Part shown: positions 50,401 to 62,200 of the stretch, one piece after another | Position numbering within the stretch: position 1 is the stretch's first letter | Layout: each line of letters begins with the position of its first letter | Origin: Hirudinaria manillensis | Taxonomy: Eukaryota; Annelida; Clitellata; Hirudinida; Hirudinidae | Direction of reading: 5' to 3' | Assembly (NCBI GenBank): GCA_034509925.1 | Contig: CM067527.1 | Span: 2,888,501-2,952,500 of the forward strand | DNA: 64,000 bases | Translations under genes and position numbers: made by a program | Notes under the pieces: model-generated | What the model was told of the DNA's origin: nothing | What the model saw: the letters and a program-made list of their open reading frames with translations, nothing else | Databases searched by the model: none

Positions 50401-52102
50401 CAATGTAATAATACAAATGCAGTTTCCATCATTAATATTTATCAAACTCAAATATATTTTCTCATTTTGAAATTCAAAAATTCAAAATTCCCGCCCACCT
50501 AAAAACACTTGCACCACATTTGGCCAGCTGCGTATGAATCTCATACAACCAAATTTGGACTCTCTACGGTGAATTATATTATCAATTTATTAATTAATAT
50601 TATTTATTTATTTATTAAATATTTTAAATAAATTATTGATTATTCATATTTATGTAATCGGTTATTAAAAGATGTTATCAACTGATTTGAAATCATTCGA
50701 CCAATCGTAACGAGTAATACAAATAAAATAATAAATAATTATTTCCATTATTCGATTATTATATTTAATTATTATAATTATTATTTTAATTTTCATAATT
50801 AAATCTCACCCGTCACTCTTGATCCTAACTCTATACTTCTCGTTTACCTCTTCAGAAAGACACGATATCTCCTGAACGTCTTGTTTACTATAACAGACGC
50901 TCCTATTGGCCGACTTGTTGTGACACGTGACCATGTTCAAGAGCTTCACCCCGATTAGAGAGGGCTCGACGATTATCTCTCGGTAGCTGCTCGGAACGAC
51001 TGGAAACCTTGAACTCAAGAAGGTCAAAGGTCGAGTTTCTGGGAGGTCAAGGTACGCAGTGCCGCCATATTGGTTGTCGTGATTGTTCCTCCTGTGCTTG
51101 GATTCGAAGCTGGTGGCTTGGAGGGATAGGTTTCGTTTGGATTTCACTGATTTTGAATTGGTTTTGTCAATATTTTCCGAATGGTTATAATTAAATTCTG
51201 AGAAATTTCTGTAATAATAAAACTTTGGCGGGTTCAAAGGTTGGCCAAAGTTCGGCTTCCTAAAACCTTCATCATCGTCATCATTTCCGACTTCGTTGCC
51301 CTCCGACCACCGATTGCCCATGCCTAAACTGGCATCGTTTAGATATGGCAAGTTCTTGTAGTAATATTGATTAGGAGGAGTTTGATGGACGAATCCGTAG
51401 TCAGCTTCCAGATCCGTGTTCTCTTCTGGGTGGAGATCGGGGCTTCTGGAGGTCTTGAGAGTCATGTGGGAGTGCCACACCTTTCCAGGGGTCGATTTGA
51501 TTGGTCCTCCTGATTGAAAGTCGCTTGAATCGCGTTCAGGTGTGGATTCGTGGCTTTCCTGCCAGAGGAAGGCTGGAAAAGTGCAGTAGGCTGACTGGAC
51601 GGCTAGGATGCAACCTGATTGATTGATTTATTTGTAAAGTGATTGGTTGATTGATTGATAACAGCCGCCAATCATTAAGGATTTAAATATATTTTCTCAG
51701 TAAAATTGTTACTACCGGTTGGTGCGAACGTTTACTTTGGATTAAGTAAAATAGTAATTTGAATAAAATTATTAGAATTGCTTGTTAAATTATTTATTAA
51801 TAACAATAAACAGTGATTAATATTTTAAAATAAGAATTGTTATTATTATTTATTAATATTAATTTAATGTTTACTTAAAATTATAAAAAATTGCTATCAA
51901 TCATATGCCATTTATCTTATAAAACATCTTATTGCTTTTATCAATAAATAATTATTTCTTAAAATTTATTTATTTATTACTTTATTTTTTAATAATTAAT
52001 TAATTAATTAAATGTTTAAAAATGTTGTTCCAGTTACTGACCTCGTCCTGTAAAGGTCATGAAAGGAGAAGCGAAGACGAGAAGAGCGAGCGGATGAAAC
52101 AT
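44440..52102 (-). CDS. Large secreted cysteine-rich protein with central ShKT domain (15 exons, 944 aa)
   Basis: Exons in coding order: 52042-52102, 50810-51614, 50499-50563, 49968-50122, 49714-49840, 49350-49444, 48727-48919, 48372-48491, 47803-48016, 47338-47399, 46993-47097, 46304-46537, 45530-45612, 45145-45289, 44440-44810. Every phase fits. A signal peptide (MFHPLALLVFASPFM) is followed by two related halves, each opening with a Cys-Thr/His-Phe-Pro-Ala motif (YCTFPAFLW; ECHFPAEYRGRW near 554-564). A six-cysteine ShKT domain lies between them (about 501-540, CYDESDFC to CKKSCGLC). Many paired cysteines follow. The C-terminus has a hydrophobic stretch (about 919-937) that may be a membrane or lipid anchor. 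The layout recalls uncharacterised invertebrate extracellular proteins carrying the DUF7042-DUF7045 domains; that link is from memory and unverified. The function is unknown. Confidence 0.8.
45805..46172 (-). mobile_element. LINE (CR1/Jockey-like) 3' remnant in an intron of the ShKT gene
   Basis: On the minus strand, 46172-45969 is open for 67 codons and matches the conserved C-terminal end of non-LTR retrotransposon reverse transcriptase proteins: TRGHNYKL, then FFSNRIVKSWNTLPAHVV and a final FNAEIYKLNLNQYL. A stop codon is followed by a 3' tail that ends in AATAAATGAAATGAAATGAAA, a typical microsatellite terminus of such elements. Only the 5'-truncated end is present, so it is dead. It lies between the exons at 45530-45612 and 46304-46537. 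Confidence 0.8.
46180..46302. repeat. 46-bp direct repeat, two copies, at an exon-intron junction
   Basis: The copies 46180-46225 and 46257-46302 are identical (beginning CACCGTCATTATCATTG, ending CTTAAGGTCCTA). Copy two ends exactly in the donor of the exon 46304-46537. Confidence 0.85.
46488..46834. repeat. Near-tandem duplication of about 165 bp including half an exon
   Basis: 46488-46656 and 46672-46834 share the same order of segments: CTGACATTCCCGTGGAGATC, TTTCAAGTCGTTGTGG, GTATAACTTGGTTGTT and AAGCAGTTAAACAAATTATA. The first copy contains the acceptor and first 50 coding bases of the exon 46304-46537 (minus strand). The second copy is an upstream decayed duplicate with insertions that break the frame. 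Confidence 0.85.
47491..47625. repeat. Three perfect copies of a 45-bp AT-rich minisatellite
   Basis: Copies at 47491, 47536 and 47581 are identical, each starting GTATAATAATGTAATTATAA. It lies in an intron of the ShKT gene. Confidence 0.9.
48022..48118. repeat. (GATT)n degenerate array in ShKT gene intron
   Basis: GATTGATTGATC repeats with variants, starting just upstream (minus strand) of the acceptor at 48017. Confidence 0.75.
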
Positions 52103-53680
52103 ACCTGACAACAGGGAAATAATGTTATTGCTTAATATTATAAATTATAAATATTTATATCTTTATATCTGGATATCTTGCATTGTATGGTATTGTATTC
52201 AAAGTATTGTATAGCCATGTTTGACGGTGTATTGGATTGTTTTGTATCGAGTGATAATTCTCGCTGACAACGTCTTTCACGAGATGGGATTTAATCTGAG
52301 CGATATTCGGGTGTGTCTGACAGGTGCCCGATGATCATACCGCTTCTTTATTCAAATTGAAAATTAACGACGTGTCCGACGATAATTGTAGTCACTTTTA
52401 ATCATTTTTAATCTTTATTTGCATTTTAAATTTAAAAATTCAAAAAATTTTTTTTTGAAATAACTGCTATAATTTTGCCTTTGGTTATAAGAATTTGTCA
52501 CGAAATTAGTTTACTCATTTGTCATCATTATCATTATAGTCGTCGTCATCACCATCATCATCACCATCATCATCATCATCATCATCGTCGTCTCCAGAAG
52601 CATTGTGCTGAGTTTGTCATTAAGTCAGAGCGGATAATTCCCCCTGTAGGTGTGATCGGTTCAGAGAAAGACTTAAAGTCCTCCTTAATACATTCGAGGC
52701 GCCCACCCACCCACCTTGACTTACCCACCCTGACCTACCCACTCTGACTTATCCACCCTGACCCCCAATCAGAACACTTTCCATGGAGAGGTGGAGTCAC
52801 GTAACAAATTAAATAAATTAATATTCATAGTAACTGCAGTGAATGTTTTATATGACGATGACTATGATGACGACGACGCTGGTGACGCGATGACGATGAC
52901 GACGACGACGATGGCGCTGGTGACGCGATGACGATGACGACGACGACCAATTAGTTAGAACGGACCAAGCATCTGTTGGTGCAATTACAACCGCCATGCA
53001 TCAATCGACTTCCAATCTGAAAGTCAAGACGAACGTCATCGTTAGGTCGCAAGATCTTAATATGCTAATTATTTACCGACAGATGTCGCTCAGGACGGTC
53101 CGGTCCTATGAGCTCATTAATAATTAGTTAATTAATTAATCCATAATAAATGTAATTATGAATAATTAATGTGCGCATAAATTATGTCGCATAAATTACC
53201 ATGATTTTTAATGGTAATGACTCTTTATCGATTAGCTTATCAACATGTACTTTGCATGTTTAATTGTTTATTTTGAATAAATTATTAATGTTATTAAAAT
53301 TATAATATTACCATTATTATTATTATTTCAAAACAATTGAAAAATGGAAGAAATGATTTCGAATAATGATGACGTCACAAGCAGAGGACAGTCCAATTTG
53401 AGTCACTCGTCATATTCAGGAGGAGGTTCTGAGAGGTTCAAATATTATTCTCCAAGAGACGACGACGACGACGACGTTGGTGCTGATGCTGATGACGATG
53501 ATGATGATGTTGATGACGACGACGACGACGATGATGATGGAGAGAAGGACAAAGAAGATGACATATATATGTCGATAATTTACCTATATTATCTCTCTCG
53601 ATTATTATACAAAAACGCAAGCCTCGTCTAGCAACTTTAGCGACAATAGTCGCCGAAAGTCGCAATCGTCGTCGTCGTCG
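52103..53680. other. Spacer between the ShKT gene and the 100-aa gene
   Basis: No gene recognised. Simple repeats include (ATC)n near 52545-52590, degenerate copies of ACCCACCCTGACTT (52688-52765), two copies of a GACGACGACG/GGTGACGCGATGACGATG unit at 52865-52948 and acidic GAC/GAT tracts at 53458-53540. Confidence 0.5.
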
Positions 53681-54607
53681 TCATCGCTTTTCCAGGCGAT
53701 CGATCACGTTACTCGGGAGGCTGTCGTTGAAGTTGAAATGATCAACTCCACTGCCCGGCCCTGTAGGCTTCCAGTCCACTTGGAGAGCTTGTAAAGTAAA
53801 CAATTCAAGATCCCCATGGGACAGCGGCTCTGTTTTCCCTACAATTTTCACTCCGGCATCGTCGTCGTCGTCGTCGTCGTCATTGTTATCATCGTCGTCG
53901 TCATCATTTTTGACCGTCCCAATCAACTGGCTGCGTGGTGGAACTTAATGCGTAGCGATATTTGACAATAATTCATCTCCAAAATGATGATGATGATGAT
54001 AATTATAGCTATGTTTATGATGATGATTATGATGATGACAATGACAATGACCATGACGCAATGACGATGACGACGATGACGACGTCGGCGAAGGCATCGT
54101 TAGGGCGTCGTCGTTGTCTTCATATCTCTCAGAGCGGCATGGGTTTTATTTAACTTTTACGACTTATGAGATAATTACGATATTAATATTTATTATCGTA
54201 TTTATGGATACAATTAATTAATAATATATTTGGTTTTGTTCTTGTGAATCTCATTCATACCGAAGCCAATAAATTTAAAATTTTTTTTTCCTGTTCATCC
54301 TACCATCCTTCCGTCCATCTGTCCATCCGTCATTCGTCTGTCCGTCTGTCTATCGGAACAATTGCATCGATTAATTCCTCATTGGAGACACCTTTTGCTC
54401 AGTTCGTGCGCATGCGCCGAGGCAACCGGAAATCCGAGCCCGTGACGTCACAAGTCGTCGTGTCACGTGATGGTAATGAGCAATCTGTAGGCAGAAAGAT
54501 AAAGGCGACCTTTGACCCGAGGTCAGACGAAGGAATGTAAGAAATGCCACCTGATTAATTTGCCGCTCTTGCTTAATTTTTTCCCATTTCGTCACCAGCG
54601 ACGCCAT
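53681..54607 (-). CDS. Unidentified acidic 100-aa protein (2 exons)
   Basis: Exon 1 54551-54607 encodes MASLVTKWEKIKQERQINQ; exon 2 53681-53926 continues in phase 0 with LIGTVKN, an Asp run, then AGVKIVGKTEPLSHGDLELF, LQVDWKPTGPG and a C-terminal DSLPSNVIDRLEKR before TGA. The acidic run is encoded by a GAC/GAT microsatellite, but both flanks look like ordinary protein. No signal or membrane segment. The start codon sits in CCAAGATGGCGTC, close to the TISU/YY1 element used by short-5'-UTR housekeeping genes. I do not recognise the family. An acceptor three bases earlier in the CAG-CCAG context would break the frame, so the second AG was chosen. Confidence 0.6.
54407..54470. promoter_or_regulatory. 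NRF-1, ETS, CRE and E-box site cluster
   Basis: A perfect NRF-1 palindrome TGCGCATGCGCC (54407-54418), ETS-like ACCGGAA (54425-54431), full CRE TGACGTCA (54443-54450) and E-box GTCACGTGA (54462-54470) lie within 64 bp. It is inside intron 1 of the 100-aa gene, about 140 bp from its start codon. Confidence 0.55.
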
Positions 54608-54612
54608 CTTGG
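54598..54612 (-). promoter_or_regulatory. TISU / YY1-like element over the start codon
   Basis: Read on the minus strand, CCAAGATGGCGTC matches the TISU consensus (SAASATGGCGGC) at 11 of 12 positions, with the ATG in place. TISU elements combine YY1 binding with scanning-free initiation on very short leaders (established knowledge). Confidence 0.5.
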
Positions 54613-54784
54613 ACCGATGATCGATGACGATGCGATTAATTAATTCGTTAATTATTAATCGATTTATAGGCTAAAGGTCGTTATTGTTAATTTATGCTAA
54701 TTTCTCTCGATTCTCGATTTGATTGGTGCCTCGATTTGTAATTATAATAAGTTATTAAAATTTAATTACAGCCATTAATATTGA

Positions 54785-54786
<2 letters not shown>

Positions 54787-54840
<54 letters not shown>
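54787..54840. repeat. (ATT)n microsatellite
   Basis: About 17 uninterrupted TTA units. Confidence 0.9.
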
Positions 54841-54841
<1 letters not shown>

Positions 54842-55861
54842 TATAATTTAAATTTAGTTAGACTGGTTCACGTCGTTATGAATTTTAATTTTAACAAAAA
54901 TAACTTATTTGAAATAAATGCGTAAAAAGCAAATCATATTTCTGAACAAATATTGATAAAATTTTAATTAATTGATAATTCCACAATTATTAGCAATAAA
55001 TATTTTATAAAATATTATTCAATATTTTTTTATATAAATTTCTAAAATTGGAAAATAAAATCCATTTGTTTGTTGTCATCGTACAATGACGTCACCTTTT
55101 GTTCATCAATAACAGCAGAGAATAATAATAATAATAAAATAATAATAATAATAACCAATAGAATATATTAGAATTAATTAAGCTAGTATATAATATTTAT
55201 AAATAATTAATAATAATAATAATAACAACATTTATTTAAATATTTATAATTTTAATCTAACTAATATCGCTATCATTATTATAATATAATGGCTAAAAAT
55301 ATTAATAATAATTAATTAATTTATTTATTTATTCTTTTAACGCCCATTAAATCATTTAAAAGTATTTTAATCAGATAAATTGAATTGTCATTAATGATCT
55401 TTTTCTAAATCAAAGCATCGATCTTTCAGCTAATTAATAATCAATAAATGTTTCATTAACATAATTTAATATAATTTATATTTATTTTATAATTATTATA
55501 TATTCATTTTATTGAATATATATTATTATTATTATAATTATGTTATTAATATCAATTAAAAAATTAAATTATATAAATTCAATTAACTATCCAAAATTTT
55601 ATTTATCATTATGAATATCATTAATATATTATTATTATCATTATTATTATTATTTATTTTTTATTATTAGTAGTAGTAATAGTAGTAGTATTATCATCAT
55701 TATTATAAATATAATAAATCATTATATTTTACATGTACTTTATCATTAATAGTAAAAATTTTTAAGCATGCCATTAATTATTACACCACATTTACTAACA
55801 ATTTTTTGTTTAATTAAAAACTAATTATTAATTATAATTAATTAATTATAATTCAAATTAA

Positions 55862-55886
55862 ATATTTTACCTTCGAGGTAAAATAT
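55862..55886. repeat. Perfect 11-bp inverted repeat with 3-nt loop
   Basis: ATATTTTACCT, loop TCG, AGGTAAAATAT. It lies at the edge of a GC-richer patch within AT-rich DNA. Confidence 0.75.
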
Positions 55887-57160
55887 CACGGACAGGTGGT
55901 GAAGACAAAGAGGCTTTTTCCGAAGACTTGGGACTCCCTCATGGAGTCAGAAGTTCAATGATCATCATCATCATCTTGTCCACTATCATCATCGTCGTCG
56001 TTGTCTTCATCATCATCATTATCAAAACCGGATGATCAGAATTTACTCTGAGCTACTATCTCTTTAAAGCCAATTTTGATTAAATTAAAAAAAACCTTTT
56101 TAATTATAATATATTAATAATAGTAATAAAAGTTATTTTATATTGTTAGCAATTATTGATTTTATATTTAATAATTATAATAGTAATAATAACCGTAATT
56201 ATTATTATTATAACCTTAACAACTGTGATATACACACGCATACATACAAATACGGTATGGTTTAGGGACAGGTGCTTCTTATATATGTAGCCGAAAGGAA
56301 CATGTATACGCAGATATGATCACTTTGTGTTATACAATACAATACAATACGTACTTTTTAATTAATATCTTATTTTAGTTCAATTAGTTTTAATAATAAT
56401 TTTAATTATAATAATGTTGTAAATAAAAAATAATTATTACCAGTTAGCGTTCAATTGAAAGGATTTCATTTTAAATTCAGATAGGAAATTTGAATTTTTA
56501 AATAATTTAAATAATATTTGATTTAATTTATGTATAATTAAATTAATTAAAACTTTAATATGATTATTATATTAAATTTTTGGAAAAACTCGGTGAAAAA
56601 TTTACTAATTTGGAGTTAATAATAGTTAATTAATTTAGTGTCCTATTTAAGCAATAAGTTGTTTATCATTATTTCATATCTGGGAACGTTGAAAGCCAAA
56701 ATATTCTCAATTTTATTTAAATCTATTATAACTACAACTACGCCTTTAATTTTTTTAAAATATTTAATATTCCTAAAATTTTAAATTAAATTATTACTTA
56801 ATGATTAAAATTGCAGATCAAATTGCAATAATAACATTTACAAACCTCAGAACGAGACAATTTCCTGATGTAAAAGAGTCGAAAGAGTGGTCCTGAGTTG
56901 GGTTTTGGTATCCTGTGAAGAGCACCTGTCCCCAGGTGGGACACTAAACAGATAGCGATAATCGGTCTATGTTTGCCCTTGCTGAAGAGCTAAAGGTGGA
57001 GTAAAGTGGTGATCAAAGGGTAGCCCAGGGGGGAAGGCTGAGTGGGTTAAGGGGGCGTATCAAAAAGAGGAGAGGCTCCGATCAGAGAGTCCGATGACCC
57101 TAGGAACACTTCGAGAAGTCTTCCGGGAAGAGAAGACATTAAACATGTCTGAAAGCTTCG

Positions 57161-57202
57161 TCATCCATTAACTCGTGCTCAGCTGGTTAACCTAATGGAT
57201 GA
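57161..57202. repeat. 10-bp inverted repeat with 22-nt loop in a GC-rich island
   Basis: TCATCCATTA (57161-57170) pairs with TAATGGATGA (57193-57202). CACCTG/CAGGTG with a 4-nt loop (56923-56938) and CTTCC/GGAAG lie in the same island. Confidence 0.6.
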
Positions 57203-58138
57203 ACTGAAACACGCGAACCTCCCTCGCGCACCCAAACCCTCCCCCTTTCTATCAACGCTCCTCCCCCGCCATTTACCTCCCCCACCCATCCACCCTGAGG
57301 AGCCACGGAGGGGGGGTGAGTGGGTGTCGTCAAGAGAGGTAGAAAGGTGGATTGGATTGCTTAGGGTAGATTAAGAGGGGCTTTGGTGAAGCAAGTATAA
57401 AAATCCCGTGACGTGGATTCGATAAGAGTGGATATTGAGATCTCACTGGTGATTGTCATGATAATGATGATGATGGTGATGATAATGATGATGACATGAC
57501 GACGATGGTGACGGTGGCGGATGTGACGATGACGAAGATCGTGATGACGATGACGAACGGTGAAGACATGGATGGCGCAATAAAAACAGAGATGACTTGT
57601 TCCTTGACGCCTCCCGCTAATTGCTGGTCGACACTCGCAGACGACAATTTGTCTTTCCTGCACGAGAGGAGGAAGACGAAGACGACGACGACTCGGACGA
57701 TCGACAGATCGGTGACGATGACAACGACGACGATGGTGGAGAACAATAGAATGGAATGCCTGGTTGCGGTGATGATGATGATGGCGACAATGACGACGAC
57801 GATGATGATTGTGGTGATTACCAATGCTTTTAATAATGATTATGATGAAGAAAAAGTGCTGTATATGATGATGTTCGACAATATTAATAGCATCGGCAAG
57901 AGAGTACATAGTAAACCAATTATTGAACAAATAATATGGCACAAACAAGACGCCAATCAATGCTCCATTTATGCGAAATAATCGATTTTGACTTAAACTC
58001 CGATGGAAAAAAAATATTTTCCACGCTTCTCCAGCACGGAACGTTCTACGGATATTGGACCACTCCATATCTCTTATGTCTTATTGTTCTGTTCTTGTGG
58101 TTGGCCAATAGCAATATATTGTATATATTTAATTAATA

Positions 58139-58160
58139 GTATATATATATATATATATTA
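58139..58160. repeat. (AT)n microsatellite
   Basis: Pure TATATATA run of about 20 bp. Confidence 0.8.
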
Positions 58161-59268
58161 ATAGTATATACATTATACATTGAAGATTATTAATTAATTT
58201 CCAGTTAAAATCAATACTTGTTCTAGAGGCAAAGGATTTTCATTACTTGCATTTCAATACCTAGGAATATACAGTAATAGCAATGTGATGCTTATTGAAT
58301 CTAATTCTTTAATTTAAGATTAAATGCTAAATAATCCTTTCTCATTAGAGCCAAGAAATTGGCCAAAATTGTCCGCTTTAATAAAATTAAATAATTGCTT
58401 AGAAATAAAATTGGATTAATAGAGAATTTACCAAAAATAGAAAATACCTATCGTTTATTTTTTTTTTAAAGAATATGTAAAATATTTGATGAGCCAAACT
58501 GGAATGTTGCAATAAACGTTATTATTCCGGAAAGATTTTAACATTTTTGACACAAGACCGACACGAAACGATGAAGCAAAACACGGACTTCACAAGACAT
58601 TGAAATCAATTCGACATATCATCAGATAAAATAAGTAGTGCTTGCCCCCTTTTTTAACAGAATACTGCTCGCTGTTTTGAAAGACTAGAATTGTAAATTC
58701 ATCTCAGTATAGAATAATATTTGAGATTAAATTAATAAATTAATAAAATTGCGTGTATACACCTCACGCACAATTAAGACGACGAATCCGCCCACTGCGG
58801 ATAGAGAAACACAAGTCGTCTGCATCTCTTCGCGCACTGGAAAGACGTGCCTGAGACAACACAATTGCAATAGTAAAAAAAATAATTTCAATCATCAGGT
58901 AATTAATTATAATATATATTAATTATAATATAATTAATTATTACAGGCGTAATTAAATACCCGTTTGAAATTTCGGTTCTTATATTATCACCCTGTTATT
59001 ATTTACCACACGACTGCAAGGAAACGTCATGGCGTCGAATACTTTTCCATTCTTAGGTCACTACGAAGTGATGGTCGTTCCAAGTTCAACAAGTTCAAAT
59101 TCGAGGTCAATTTCTGCTTCTGGCATAACTCACGAGTTACAAGACGTAACTTACATGCCTCATGCAACGGCACGGCACAGCACAATACCTCACTGTTTCA
59201 CTATTCTCTTTCACTACAAACATACACATGCACAAACATACATACAACAACAACAATGCCACCAGGGG

Positions 59269-62200
59269 TCACAATTTGATGTGGCCAAGACCGATCTTTT
59301 TGGCGACTGGCCTGAGCGACAGGTGGTTGATGAAAGTCAGGAGGGCGCTCTTCCTCCGGGAGTCCGAGTCGGGCACGAAGCGCTTCTTGAATTTGCGGTC
59401 CTTCACGTCGCTCGAACTTCGAGGTTCCATCGGTTTCGAGAGCGACGCGGGTTCCAAAACGAGGGTCCTTCTCGACAGGTCGCCGCGGACGCTCGGACTC
59501 GCCTGCACATCCCGAGAGTCGGACTTCGCGACGCTCGATTCCGGACGGAAGTCCTTCTCTAGGAGTCCGGAGATGAAGTCTTCGGACGCGAGCGATCCCG
59601 CCGAGAGTCGGCCCTCGGGGTCGCCGTCCCCGTCGTCGCGACCTCTACCGTCGAAAGCGTCGCGACCTCTGCCGTCGGAACTGGCAGCCTCGGCGGCAGA
59701 ATTTCTGCCTCCGAGGACTCCTCTCGATGAAATGGTAGATTTCGAACCCTCGAGTTTTAGCGTGAGATTCAAGGTCCTGGCCAAGTTGACGTTCACAGGA
59801 CACGAGCACTTTATCCGTCCGTTCCTGCGACACCTGTAGCACTTGTTCTTCCAGGCTTTCCCGAAGGTCTTTTCCTTCTTCTTCTGCTCTTTCTTCTTCG
59901 GGGGTGAATCTTCCTCTTCGTACGATGCCTCTTCCTCATCGTCGTCGTCGTCATCGTCGTCCTCGTCGTCATCCTGCTCGACTCGGGAAGAAGGCAAGGA
60001 GATCGACTGAGAGTCGGAAGAGGATTCGTCGAAGGTCCTCTTCTTGAGGGACGTCGTCCGACTAGCATTCTTGTTCAAGTTGGAGCTGCCCTTGGACCTC
60101 TGCAGCTGTTTGAGTCTGGCGTGGTTGAAGGCCGGCTTCCCGGTGACCTGTGAGACGAACACGAATGAAGAAAATGATGAAGGACGATGGTGATGATGAC
60201 GATGACATGATCATCAACAAGACTTCAAGTGAGTGATGAAACTAATGATGGTAATGGAATCATCATGACTGGATGGGTAAGGATATGGGACGATGGTTTA
60301 GTTTATTGAGATGATGAATTAATTCATTCATTAATTCATGAATTGTTGAATTGCTTGAAGATTCATGGCAACCTTGAGTGTGGAGCCCAGGAAGGAAGGC
60401 ACGATGACATAGTTCTGCTTGTAGACCAACTCAAAGAGTCCAGTGCCTTGGTTCTTCTCCAGTACAACTGCTCGTTCAAAAGTAACAAAAATTACTAAAA
60501 GACAAGATGATAAATAATTGATAAATCAATTGATAAATAAATAGATCATCAGCTTCGAAGCATAAAGTGATAATGTGCTATTTTTTTACAGGTTTTTACA
60601 TAACACAAGTACATTAAACAAACATATTAACTGCAAAACACACGAACGTTGATGTAAACATTCAGCCGAGATAAAAGCAATCAGGACGGCTCAGCAAAGC
60701 CTATAAGCATACAAAGAGTCAGAAAAGAAGTCAGCCAATCGTCTAACCTTTGAGTGTGTCCTCAAGCACCATGGGACACATTTTGGCAGTGATGCTCGTT
60801 GATGGAGCCATGCAGGGACTCGAGTTGATCTCGATGAGCCAAGGATCGAAGTCTTCGCTCAGCATGAAGTCGGCTCCAAAAAGTTCGAAAGAGTTCTTTT
60901 CGGGGGAAAGTTTTTTTTTAGTTTTATTTGTTTTTAAAGAGTCTTTTTAAATTGAAGCAATTAATTTAGCAACTAATTATATAGAAAATCCTCTATTGCT
61001 ATGTGGCCAAAAGACCAAGGATTATCATCATTTTACCAATGAAGTAGGAAGACCACTTGTATCGCTTTGCCTCAGTCCCTTCCCCCTCCTTGGGTGGCTA
61101 CGTTGGGTAGGGTAAAGAGGGCCTTACAAGTACTGCGTAGTCCCCAAATTGGTGTAGTCCCTTAATCAAAGCGACCTGCCTTCCTCTGCTCGACGGCCTC
61201 CTGGCAGCAGAGCAAGGAATTGATGACGGACTTCTTCATGCCCTCGTAGATTTCATCCCAGATCCCGTCTGGGGCTTCGATCTTCGCCAGATACTCCTTG
61301 AACTCGTGGCATGTCCACATGTTCTCCTTCGGCAGCTCCGAGGACCGCTGGCCATTCGGGCAGTGTTTCTGGATGGAGTTGTTCGTCAGGTGGATGCACC
61401 TGGAAGAGAAGGATGGATGGACTTTGAACGACTTTAAATTGATTTTCCGTCGGATTGAATAACTCGGTGAACGACTTGTTGGTTGATATGAATCGAACAA
61501 TGTGGGCTATTATATATTATAAATATTGCTTCAGATGAAAATAAATTTGCTCTTTTATTTGTTTTTTAAATATATTTAATTCACAGGAATATTTAATTCA
61601 CAACATTCTAGAAAAAAGTCTACAGGTTATCAGTTATCCGATCTCAATAAAAATGTAATTTTGAAGTATAGAAAAATAAAAAAACCATCTTTGGAAAAGC
61701 ACATGTTATTCTATGACTCTTTATTATTAAAAAAAAAGATTCAAAAAAAATTAAAAAAGAATAAGTTTTAAAAATATTGAAATAATTAAACAAATTATTT
61801 GCAATCAAACTATCTCAGAGTAATACAAACACGAAAAGAAGAAATGAAAACAAATCCACTGCCTCTCAACAATGAACGTACAAACTGAAATCATTGAGAG
61901 TGAACTCCTGCGAGCAGAATCTCAGGTAAGAATCCTTGTAGAACCAAACCGTCAGAGGATTCCAGCCCGTCACGAGGAACCACTGCCTTATGTCGAACTT
62001 GGTTCTGTAGATCAGCATCGGAGTTTCTAAGGTTCGGAACGGGATTATTGTAGGCAGAAATAAATAAATAAATTAGGATATTTATATATTATTAGGATAA
62101 TAATAATAAAATATGAACAGAAAATATAAATAAATTAAAACAAAGAGGGTGCTCTTAAAATAAACATCTTAAAAAAAAACATTGTTTCACATTTAACCAT

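Larger units (their letters stand above)
54608..59268. other. AT-rich gene-poor spacer
   Basis: About 4.7 kb without a recognised exon. It contains (ATT)n at 54787-54840, (AT)n at 58139-58160, long A/T-only stretches, a GC-richer island at 56880-57360 with several hairpins, and GAT/GAC/CAT repeats at 57440-57840 that create long but meaningless open frames on both strands. Confidence 0.55.

Noticed and set aside
50808..50815. Ending the ShKT gene at the TGA after exon 2, or joining exon 2 directly to the exon at 50122
   Set aside because: The direct join is out of frame; a 65-bp exon at 50499-50563 fits both phases and supplies a Cys-containing segment.
53344..53631. Plus-strand open frame starting MEEMISNNDDVTSRG with a poly-Asp end
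   Set aside because: Mostly GAC/GAT microsatellite with a short unremarkable start; it runs into the 3' end of the opposite-strand gene and has no supporting motif. It cannot be fully excluded.
57361..58068. Long minus-strand open frame and its plus-strand mirror at 57496-57981
   Set aside because: Both consist of His/Thr/Met/Ile runs from GAT/GAC/CAT repeats; no recognisable protein and no splice support.
61040..61179. GC-richer patch in a TTLL3 intron, suspected SINE or tRNA-derived element
   Set aside because: No A/B box, tail or recognisable family; repeated GTAGTCCC is too little evidence.
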